From positions 1-6,185 of the forward strand of contig JAITLF010000335.1 in the NCBI GenBank assembly GCA_031278025.1: DNA of 6,185 bases, in the 5' to 3' direction. Under the pieces are notes generated by a model. That model had not been told where the DNA came from and ran no database searches. It worked only from the letters and a program-made list of their open reading frames with translations. The DNA is from Treponema sp. (lineage in GTDB: Bacteria; Spirochaetota; Spirochaetia; Treponematales; Breznakiellaceae). A program made the position numbers and the translations under genes. Positions 1 to 4,941 of this stretch are shown piece after piece (positions within the stretch are counted from its first letter, which is position 1; each line of letters begins with the position of its first letter).

Positions 1-62
1 ATCAGTTTCTCCGTATGCAGATAGTACCCGGCATCATGATAAATTGTTAGAGCCTGGCGCAT
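1..62 (-). CDS. N-terminal fragment of an unidentified gene, cut by the left edge
   Basis: Read on the minus strand, ATG at 62-60 opens a frame that stays open to the window edge and encodes MRQALTIYHDAGYYLHTEKL. Its composition (mixed polar and aromatic residues, ordinary codons) is unlike the low-complexity peptides read from the adjacent repeat array, so I take it as the start of a real protein. The frame also stays open upstream for some distance, but only into GC-rich DNA and the array, so ATG 62 is the sensible start. There is no Shine-Dalgarno sequence; a -10-like GATACT lies 5 nt upstream, as at other leaderless-looking starts in this window. The gene is divergent from the helicase across the array. 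I do not recognise the family from 20 residues. Confidence 0.55.
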   Translation of the reverse strand, partial: MRQALTIYHDAGYYLHTEKL

Positions 63-67
63 TGGAG

Positions 68-73
68 AGTATC
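68..73 (-). promoter_or_regulatory. Possible -10 box of the left-edge gene
   Basis: GATACT on the minus strand ends 5 nt before the ATG at 62, which would put the transcription start at or next to the start codon. No good -35 hexamer is visible 17 bp upstream (it reads ACCCAG), and there is no extended TG element. This is a weak call, supported mainly by analogy with the methyltransferase promoter, which has TATACT 6 nt before its ATG. Confidence 0.25.
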
Positions 74-75
74 CC

Positions 76-87
76 CCGCCGTCCGCG
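76..87. repeat. Left copy of a 12-bp direct repeat flanking the array
   Basis: CCGCCGTCCGCG occurs here and again, identical and in the same orientation, at 437-448. The two copies bracket the palindromic array. They could be a relic of how the array was inserted or duplicated, or chance in GC-rich DNA. Confidence 0.5.
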
Positions 88-94
88 TACCTGG

Positions 95-415
95 GTCCGA
101 AACTTCCAGACTTGAGTCTGGAACTTCCAGACTTGAGTCTGGAACTTCCAGACTTGAGTCTGGAACTTCCAGACTTGAGTCTGGAGGTTCCAGACTTGAG
201 TCTGGAGGTTCCAGACTTGAGTCTGGAGGTTCCAGACTTGAGTCCGAAACTTCCAGACTTGAGTCTGGAACTTCCAGACTTGAGTCTTGAACTTCCAGAC
301 TTGAGTCTGGAGGTTCCAGACTTGAGTCTGGAGGTTCCAGACTTGAGTCCGAAACTTCCAGACCTCATTTCTTGAAGTCCCAGACCTCATTTCTTGAACT
401 TCCAGACCTGGGTTT
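95..415. repeat. Tandem array of 21-bp palindromic units
   Basis: Twelve cores CCAGACTTGAGTC begin at 106, 127, 148, 169, 190, 211, 232, 253, 274, 295, 316 and 337, with a period of exactly 21 bp. They are separated by 8-nt spacers of three main types: TGGAACTT (A), TGGAGGTT (B) and CGAAACTT (c), plus one TTGAACTT. Each unit is a dyad. With A spacers, TTCCAGACT and AGTCTGGAA pair around TG, and a second dyad centres on the C of the spacer. Degenerate units start at 358, 380 and 402, now 22 bp apart, and have lost the right arm. The array lies wholly between divergent start codons (62 and 564). Because 21 is a multiple of three, it can be read as heptapeptides on both strands (SLELPDL on plus, a QTQVWK-like peptide on minus). 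I regard these readings as artefacts. It lacks the unique spacers of a CRISPR. Function unknown. Confidence 0.95.
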
Positions 416-436
416 ACAAGCCGCAGGCCCCTGTCT

Positions 437-448
437 CCGCCGTCCGCG
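437..448. repeat. Right copy of the 12-bp direct repeat flanking the array
   Basis: Identical to 76-87 and in the same orientation, 361 bp away. The short motif CCTGGGT also occurs at both array edges (90-96 and 407-413), so the two flanks share more than one piece of sequence. Confidence 0.5.
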
Positions 449-484
449 CAGGCGCCTGCCGTGTTCGCGGGGGCGCCGCCCCCG
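448..484. other. GC-rich palindromes upstream of the helicase promoter
   Basis: GCAGGCGCCTGC at 448-459 is a perfect 12-bp palindrome. At 468-484 a 7-bp stem (CGGGGGC with GCCCCCG) encloses a 3-nt loop. There is no T-tract after either, so neither is a standard terminator. They sit between the repeat array and the promoter at 523-552 and would be upstream of the helicase transcript. Their role is unclear; regulatory binding or structural junction are both possible. Confidence 0.45.
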
Positions 485-522
485 GCCCCGCCGGCCCCCC
501 CATCCGCCGGGGAAGGGTCTCC

Positions 523-552
523 TTGACACGGCTGTCCCTCATGCCATAGTAT
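523..552 (+). promoter_or_regulatory. Sigma70-type promoter of the helicase gene
   Basis: A perfect TTGACA at 523-528 is followed after 18 bp by TAGTAT at 547-552 (4 of 6 matches to TATAAT). Transcription would start near 559, only about 5 nt before the ATG at 564. This agrees with the absence of a Shine-Dalgarno sequence and suggests a nearly leaderless mRNA. It also places the repeat array upstream of the transcript. Confidence 0.55.
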
Positions 553-563
553 TCCCAAACTAT

Positions 564-2357
564 ATGACCACTACTGAAACCCCCCACCCTTTTGCTTCCT
601 TCAATTTATCCCCTGGGATTCTGGATGCCCTAACCCGCAAAGGGTTTACCGTTCCCACTTCAATTCAAGCCATCGCCCTGCCCCGGCTCCTCTCCGGCGA
701 AGATCACCTCATCGTCAAGGCAAGAACCGGTACGGGGAAAACCGCCGCCTTTGGGATACCCCTTATCGAGCGGTTCATCCGCGGCGGGATTGCCCCGGGC
801 CATGCGCCCAGGGCGCTGATTCTAACCCCCACCAGAGAGCTGGCCCTCCAGGTGTCCCTGGAAATCGCTTCCTTTATCCCCCGTAACGAAGCCGGCGAGG
901 GAAAGGCGGCCCCCCGGATCACGGCGGTCTATGGCGGGGCTTCTATCAGAAACCAGATCATCGCCCTCAAACGGGGCGCGGAAATCGTGGTGGGGACTCC
1001 CGGCCGGGTGATGGACTTGATGGAACGGAAGGTCCTGGACCTTTCAACGGTGGATTGGTTCATTTTAGACGAGGCGGATGAAATGCTGGACATGGGCTTT
1101 CTTGAGGATGTGGAGATGATCCTCGGGGCGGTTAAAAGCGACCGCCGGGTAGCCCTGTTTTCGGCGACGATGCCCGAAGCGATACTCCGGGTGATTCGGG
1201 AACATATAGGAGATACCGAGATACTGGAGGACCGCGCCGCGGTTGATGAAAAGCCGGCGGTTGATCAGTTTTACCTGGTGCTGCGCCGGGAAGACCGGCT
1301 TGAGGCGCTCAGGCGGCTTATAGACGGGGCGGAGGATTTCTACGGGCTGGTGTTCTGCGCCACGAAAGCCGGGGCGGATGAACTTGCCCGGCGGCTTCTT
1401 GACGCGGGTTATGTCGCCGAAGTCATCCATGGGGACCGGTCCCAGGAGGAACGGGAGCGGACTCTCCAGCGGTTCCGGGCGTACCGGGCTGTTTCGGGCG
1501 GCGACGCGGCGATACTGGTGGCCACCGATGTGGCGGCCAGGGGCATAGACATAGAGCGGCTGACCCACGTAATAAACTGGGACTTCCCCAATGACCGGGA
1601 GTCTTACGTTCACCGCATAGGCCGTACCGGCAGGGCGGGCCGCCGGGGTAAGGCCGTGAGCCTGGTCCTGCCCGCGGAGCAGGGGCGGATCGGCCAGTTC
1701 TCCCGGAGCATGGAGCGGGTCTTGGGGAGCCGCATAGAATGGATGCGCATACCTCCGGTAAAGTCGGTGATGAAGGCCAGGGAGCGGCGCATCCTGGCGG
1801 CGGTACTTGCGGCGGTTCCCGAACAACAAATCGGGGAGGACGGGATGTCCCCTGACCCCGCCGCCGCGGATGGGGCGCAGGACCTCGCGGGGGCGGGTGC
1901 GGCTTCCCTGGCCGCAAGCCCCAGGCTGGAAGAAACCGTCCCGGAAACGGCGGCGTTTCCCGATGCCCGGCTCTCCCGGTTAGGCCGCAAGCTCATTGAA
2001 CGGCTCGGCCCCGAAGGGGCGGTGGAAGCCCTGGTAACCGCGGCGTACGGGGAGCTTCTGGACAGCGGGCGGTACGGGCCGGTAACGGAATTCCCGGAGC
2101 CCGGGGCGTGGGAAGATACCCGGCGGGGAAGGCGCGGCGCGGACCGCCCTGACTCAGGCGGCGGGCGAAGGCCGCCGGGAACCGCCCGCCGGCATACGGC
2201 AGGTTTCACCGGGGGGAAGGCCGGGGGAGCGAGGAGAAGCTGGTCCGGGTTTACGTGGGCCTGGGCCGGAGGCATGGGGCCGCTGCCAGGGATGTGGCGG
2301 GGATTCTTATGCGGGCGGGAGGAGTACCGGGGCGGCTGGTGGATTCTATTGAAATGA
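564..2357 (+). CDS. DEAD-box ATP-dependent RNA helicase (DbpA/CsdA type), frameshifted near the C-terminus
   Basis: This is an ATP-dependent RNA helicase that remodels RNA duplexes; family members act in ribosome assembly or cold-shock RNA handling in the cytoplasm. The 597-aa frame carries the Q motif (F13 to Q35), Walker A ARTGTGKT (53-60), PTREL (89-93), TPGR (145-148), DEAD (169-172), SAT (200-202), VFC (263-265), VATDVAARGID (319-329) and HRIGRTGRAG (350-359). Both RecA-like domains are therefore complete. I start it at ATG 564. The frame is open upstream to 372, but that part only reads the repeat array and GC-rich DNA and lies ahead of the promoter. After about residue 550 the sequence becomes Trp/Gly-rich nonsense, while the expected RNA-binding domain continues one frame away up to 2473. 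One additional base in the G-run near 2211-2227 would give a single 636-aa protein. Exact orthology (DbpA or CsdA/DeaD) is not settled, so I give no symbol. Confidence 0.93.
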   Translation: MTTTETPHPFASFNLSPGILDALTRKGFTVPTSIQAIALPRLLSGEDHLIVKARTGTGKTAAFGIPLIERFIRGGIAPGHAPRALILTPTRELALQVSLEIASFIPRNEAGEGKAAPRITAVYGGASIRNQIIALKRGAEIVVGTPGRVMDLMERKVLDLSTVDWFILDEADEMLDMGFLEDVEMILGAVKSDRRVALFSATMPEAILRVIREHIGDTEILEDRAAVDEKPAVDQFYLVLRREDRLEALRRLIDGAEDFYGLVFCATKAGADELARRLLDAGYVAEVIHGDRSQEERERTLQRFRAYRAVSGGDAAILVATDVAARGIDIERLTHVINWDFPNDRESYVHRIGRTGRAGRRGKAVSLVLPAEQGRIGQFSRSMERVLGSRIEWMRIPPVKSVMKARERRILAAVLAAVPEQQIGEDGMSPDPAAADGAQDLAGAGAASLAASPRLEETVPETAAFPDARLSRLGRKLIERLGPEGAVEALVTAAYGELLDSGRYGPVTEFPEPGAWEDTRRGRRGADRPDSGGGRRPPGTARRHTAGFTGGKAGGARRSWSGFTWAWAGGMGPLPGMWRGFLCGREEYRGGWWILLK

Positions 2358-2473
2358 AGGATTACTGCGCGTTTGCCACGATGCCCCCGGACGCGGCAAA
2401 ACGGGCGTATGAATTCTCCCGAAACACCCCCCAGGACCCGGCGATACGGCCGGCATCCCCGGCAAGGTACTGA
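2228..2473 (+). CDS. Out-of-frame DbpA-type RNA-binding domain, C-terminal part of the helicase
   Basis: In the frame -1 relative to the helicase the sequence reads SEEKLVRVYVGLGRRHG, then a stretch containing RDVAGILMRAGG, VDSIEMKDYCAFATMPPDAA and a short tail, with TGA at 2471-2473. This matches the DbpA RNA-binding domain pattern (PF03880 type: LVRxYVxxGRxxG, about 20 residues, an I-x-I strand, then F-A-x-x-x-V/M-P). That domain normally follows the second RecA domain and gives RNA specificity. There is no credible independent start: the first upstream stop in this frame is at 2150-2152 and GTG 2255 falls inside the domain. I therefore treat it as the severed end of the helicase. Causes could be a recent one-base deletion, a sequencing error in a G-run, or ribosomal frameshifting. 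Confidence 0.8.
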   Translation, partial: SEEKLVRVYVGLGRRHGAAARDVAGILMRAGGVPGRLVDSIEMKDYCAFATMPPDAAKRAYEFSRNTPQDPAIRPASPARY

Positions 2474-2486
2474 CGGACCGGGCCGC

Positions 2487-2505
2487 ACCGGTATTTTTTA
2501 CCGGT
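2487..2505 (+). terminator. Possible terminator hairpin after the helicase
   Basis: ACCGGTA (2487-2493) pairs perfectly with TACCGGT (2499-2505) around a TTTTT loop, 13 nt after the TGA. Only TTT follows, so it is a poor intrinsic terminator. A second candidate for the same strand is the GC palindrome at 2568-2577 followed by TA and six T (2580-2585), but its hairpin is short. The hairpin is symmetric and could act on both convergent transcripts. Confidence 0.3.
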
Positions 2506-2526
2506 TTCCGGGTTACCCAGGTGCGG

Positions 2527-2543
2527 GGCGGCCAAAAGCCGCC
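2527..2543 (-). terminator. GC hairpin downstream of glpK
   Basis: GGCGGC (2527-2532) and GCCGCC (2538-2543) form a 6-bp stem around a 5-nt loop, about 40 nt past the glpK stop on the minus strand. There is no U-tract on the minus-strand transcript, so if it ends transcription it is not a classic intrinsic terminator. Confidence 0.25.
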
Positions 2544-2584
2544 GCTCCTTGTCTGGGGGATACCTGGGGGCCGGCCCTATTTTT

Positions 2585-4069
2585 TCATTCCGCCCAGTCC
2601 CGGCTGCGGCCAACGGCTTTATGCCAGCCGGAGAGCAGGAATTCCCGCTTCGCGGCGTCCAATGCCGGCTCGAATACCCGGTCGATTTGCCAGCGGTCCC
2701 GGACTTCGTCAAGGCCTTTCCAGAACCCTACGGCTATTCCCGCAAGGCACGCCGCGCCCAGGGCAGTGGTCTCCCGTATCCCCGGACGCAGGATGCGGCC
2801 CCCCATGATGTCCGCCTGGAACTGCATAAGAAAGGCGTCCCGGCTGGCGCCGCCGTCCACCCGGAGTTCCGGAATCTTCGCGCCCGTGTCTTTTTCCATG
2901 GCCCGGATCAGGTCCAGGCTCTGGTAGGCGATGGACTCTTCCGCGGCGCGGATGATGTGGTACCGCTTGGTGCCTCTGGTGATCCCCACAATACAGCCCC
3001 GTGCGTACATGTCCCAGTAAGGGGCGCCCAACCCCGTAAAAGCAGGAACCAGGTAGACCCCGCCGGTATCGGGGACCTTGCCGGCGTAATACTCCGAATC
3101 GGCGCTTTCGGTGATGAACCGCAGTTCGTCCCGCAGCCACTGAATCACCGCGCCGCCCACAAAGACGCTGCCCTCCAGGGCATAGTGGATCGTTCCCGGA
3201 AGGCTTGCGGCGATGGTGGTTAATAGACCGTTCCGGCTTTCGCACGGCTCGTTCCCGGTATTCATAAGGAGGAAACAACCCGTACCGTAGGTGTTCTTCG
3301 CCTCCCCTTTCTTAAAGCAGCACTGGCCGAAAAGAGCAGCCTGCTGGTCCCCCGCGGCGGCGGCAAGGGGAATCTCCGCGCCCTGGATATTGGCCGTGCC
3401 GTACACCGAGCTTGAAGGCCGTACCTGGGGCAGCATCGCCCGCGGGATGTCCAGGGCGTTAAGCAGGGTATCGTCCCAATCTAGGGAGTGAATATCAAAG
3501 AGCATGGTCCTGCTGGCGTTGGTATAATCGGTTACATGGACCGCCCCGTTGGTCAGCTTCCAGATAAGCCAGGTGTCCACCGTCCCGAAAAGAACCTCCC
3601 CCCGGCCCGCCTTTGCCCGGAGGCCCTCAACATGATCCAGAATCCACTTGACTTTGGTCCCGGAAAAATAGGCATCCGGAACCAGACCCGTGGTTTTCCT
3701 GATGTAATCCGAAAGCCCCTGTTCCACCAGGCCGTCCACAATCTCCGCGGTACGCCGGCACTGCCACACAATGGCGTTATAAACGGGCCGCCCGGTGGCC
3801 TTGTCCCAAAGAACGGTGGTCTCCCGCTGATTGGTGATCCCTATAGCGGCAATATCCCCCGGCGCAACCCCCTGCTGGGTGATAAGCTCCATCATCACCG
3901 CGTACTGGGAGGAATAGATCTCCATAGGATCGTGTTCCACCCATCCTGCGCGGGGATAAATTTGCGCGAATTCCTTTTGGGCGGTCCCCACTATCTTTTG
4001 CCCCTGATCAAACAGAATAGCCCGTGAGCTGGTCGTCCCCTGATCCAACGCGAGAATATACCTGGCCAT
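2585..4069 (-). CDS. glpK: Glycerol kinase
   Basis: It phosphorylates glycerol with ATP to sn-glycerol 3-phosphate, feeding lipid synthesis or glycolysis, in the cytoplasm. At 494 aa it has the usual family length. Visible marks are the N-terminal ATP/phosphate loop DQGTTSSR (9-16), QRET (81-84) and W102/R105 in VWQCRR, the substrate segment YFSGTK (134-139), catalytic-base region [10 protein letters not shown] (D241), the FGGY-kinase signature around [16 protein letters not shown] (337-352) and [13 protein letters not shown] (404-416). The allosteric segment GGTRIP of E. coli GlpK reads GAEIP here (230-234), with Glu where the fructose-1,6-bisphosphate-binding Arg lies. The loop also lacks the His that is phosphorylated in Gram-positive enzymes, so neither control is evident. 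A strong SD precedes ATG 4069. It is the second gene of a unit with the methyltransferase, 21 nt upstream. No glycerol facilitator or G3P dehydrogenase gene is in view. Confidence 0.97.
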   Translation of the reverse strand: MARYILALDQGTTSSRAILFDQGQKIVGTAQKEFAQIYPRAGWVEHDPMEIYSSQYAVMMELITQQGVAPGDIAAIGITNQRETTVLWDKATGRPVYNAIVWQCRRTAEIVDGLVEQGLSDYIRKTTGLVPDAYFSGTKVKWILDHVEGLRAKAGRGEVLFGTVDTWLIWKLTNGAVHVTDYTNASRTMLFDIHSLDWDDTLLNALDIPRAMLPQVRPSSSVYGTANIQGAEIPLAAAAGDQQAALFGQCCFKKGEAKNTYGTGCFLLMNTGNEPCESRNGLLTTIAASLPGTIHYALEGSVFVGGAVIQWLRDELRFITESADSEYYAGKVPDTGGVYLVPAFTGLGAPYWDMYARGCIVGITRGTKRYHIIRAAEESIAYQSLDLIRAMEKDTGAKIPELRVDGGASRDAFLMQFQADIMGGRILRPGIRETTALGAACLAGIAVGFWKGLDEVRDRWQIDRVFEPALDAAKREFLLSGWHKAVGRSRDWAE

Positions 4070-4075
4070 ACATAA

Positions 4076-4080
4076 CTCCT
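4076..4080 (-). promoter_or_regulatory. Ribosome binding site of glpK
   Basis: AGGAG on the minus strand lies 6 nt before ATG 4069, inside the 21-nt gap after the methyltransferase stop. Its presence in an internal operon position contrasts with the SD-less starts of the promoter-proximal genes in this window. Confidence 0.8.
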
Positions 4081-4090
4081 TACAAGGTTT

Positions 4091-4882
4091 TCATTTTCTT
4101 CCAACGGCAATCAGCGCCGCCGCCCGATGATCGTAGGGGGATTCATCCCAATCGCCGTAAAGTTCCACCGTGGAAAAACCCGCATCGAACAGGAGGCGCC
4201 GGAGTTCGGAGGCGGCGTACAAACGCTGGCGAAAGGTCTTTTCGATACGCCGGCCGTCTTTTTTATCAATAAGGATCCACCGGTTCTCCAGGAAGGACCA
4301 GGAATCCCGTGGGGCGTATCGCGTGAGTACCATGAAGCCCGCCCGCTCGAACCACTCGGCTTCAACAAAGTCCCGGACCGCGATCTCCTTTCCCAGGGTC
4401 TCGATGATGAAAGCGCCGCCGTCTTTCAGGGAATCGCCGGCGTTTTGGGCCACGAGCCGGTCGTCTTCCGGGTTATCAAAATAGCCGAAGGATATATAGA
4501 GGTTCACCGCCAGGTCAAAGGCGGCGGGGCGTTTGAAGGCGCGGACATCAGAGCGGACGAATTCTATGTCCAGGTTTTCATAGGCCGCGTCGTCCCGTGC
4601 GGTTTCCAGGTATGCCCCGGTGATGTCCACCCCCACCGGGGAAAAGCCCCGGCGGGCCAGTTCCAGCGTGATGCGGCCAAACCCGCAGCAGAGGTCCAGA
4701 ACACGGGGCGCAGCGGCCGCTGCGTCCGTCCGGTAGAGGTCCGGGCAGGCAAGGCGGGTGATTCCGTCGGCCACACGGGAAATTTCGGTCATCCGCTTAT
4801 TGTCAAACATGATGGGGGCGTACTGTTCCCAAAAGCCTTCATCGTAAAACCATTCCCGGCCAGAGCGGCCATCACTATCCAT
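4091..4882 (-). CDS. Class I SAM-dependent methyltransferase, substrate unknown
   Basis: This 263-aa protein has a Rossmann-fold methyltransferase core (methyltransferase domain 25/11 type). Motif I VLDLCCGFGR is at 61-70, the acidic ribose-binding strand end VGVDIT at 83-88, a DxR segment at 112-114, and NLYISFGYF at 127-135 takes the place of motif IV. The N-terminal WFYDEGFWEQYAPIMF and C-terminal LYAASELRRLLFDAGF followed by LYGDWDESPYD are typical of a widespread bacterial subfamily whose substrate is not known. The start at 4882 is supported by that conserved N-terminus and by an extended -10 promoter 6 nt upstream. There is no SD, so translation is probably from a leaderless mRNA. It is the first gene of a likely two-gene unit with glpK and is divergent from the lipoprotein gene. 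Nothing in the sequence links it to glycerol metabolism. Confidence 0.88.
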   Translation of the reverse strand: MDSDGRSGREWFYDEGFWEQYAPIMFDNKRMTEISRVADGITRLACPDLYRTDAAAAAPRVLDLCCGFGRITLELARRGFSPVGVDITGAYLETARDDAAYENLDIEFVRSDVRAFKRPAAFDLAVNLYISFGYFDNPEDDRLVAQNAGDSLKDGGAFIIETLGKEIAVRDFVEAEWFERAGFMVLTRYAPRDSWSFLENRWILIDKKDGRRIEKTFRQRLYAASELRRLLFDAGFSTVELYGDWDESPYDHRAAALIAVGRK

Positions 4883-4888
4883 AGAAAA

Positions 4889-4897
4889 AGTATACCA
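4889..4897 (-). promoter_or_regulatory. Extended -10 promoter of the methyltransferase-glpK unit
   Basis: The minus strand reads TGGTATACT, an extended -10 (TGnTATAAT type, TATACT being 5 of 6). The -35 region at 17 bp is poor (TAGGCG), as is tolerated with extended -10 elements. Only TTTTCT separates the box from ATG 4882, so the predicted start of transcription is at the A of the start codon. Confidence 0.55.
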
Positions 4898-4903
4898 GGA
4901 AAA

Positions 4904-4932
4904 TTGGCAAACGCCTATGAAAATAGTATTAT
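4904..4932 (+). promoter_or_regulatory. Sigma70 promoter of the lipoprotein gene
   Basis: TTGGCA (4904-4909, 5 of 6) and TATTAT (4927-4932, 5 of 6) are exactly 17 bp apart. Transcription would begin near 4939, two or three bases before ATG 4942. The AAAAGG next to the ATG is too close to serve as an SD and would hardly be in the transcript. Its -35 box lies in the -35/-10 spacer of the opposing promoter. Confidence 0.65.
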
Positions 4933-4941
4933 TATAAAAGG

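Noticed and set aside
112..375. Plus-strand frame of heptapeptide repeats (SLELPDL/SLEVPDL) as a protein gene
   Set aside because: It exists only because the 21-bp unit is a multiple of three and has no stop in this frame. There is no SD or credible start, and the DNA-level palindromes explain the conservation better.
95..415. CRISPR array
   Set aside because: The whole 21-bp unit is repeated, the 8-nt spacers are just a few recurring variants, and no cas gene is near.
34..558. Minus-strand frame of QTQVWKF-like repeats as a protein gene
   Set aside because: It is the opposite-strand reading of the same array plus GC-rich DNA. It overlaps the helicase promoter and the start of the left-edge gene, and its ends are low-complexity.
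372..563. N-terminal extension of the helicase starting at ATG 372
   Set aside because: The 64 extra residues read the degenerate repeats and a Pro/Arg-rich GC stretch. The promoter at 523-552 lies inside it, and the Q motif is correctly placed from ATG 564.
1065..2488. Long minus-strand frames opposite the helicase
   Set aside because: They are antisense shadows of a GC-rich gene; their products are Pro/Arg-rich without any domain, whereas the plus strand has all helicase motifs.
2549..4027. Plus-strand frames opposite glpK
   Set aside because: Antisense shadows of a full-length glycerol kinase with intact motifs; no domain is seen in them.
4905..4910. TTGCCA on the minus strand as -35 box of the methyltransferase promoter
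   Set aside because: It is only 10 bp from TATACT, too short for a sigma70 spacer.
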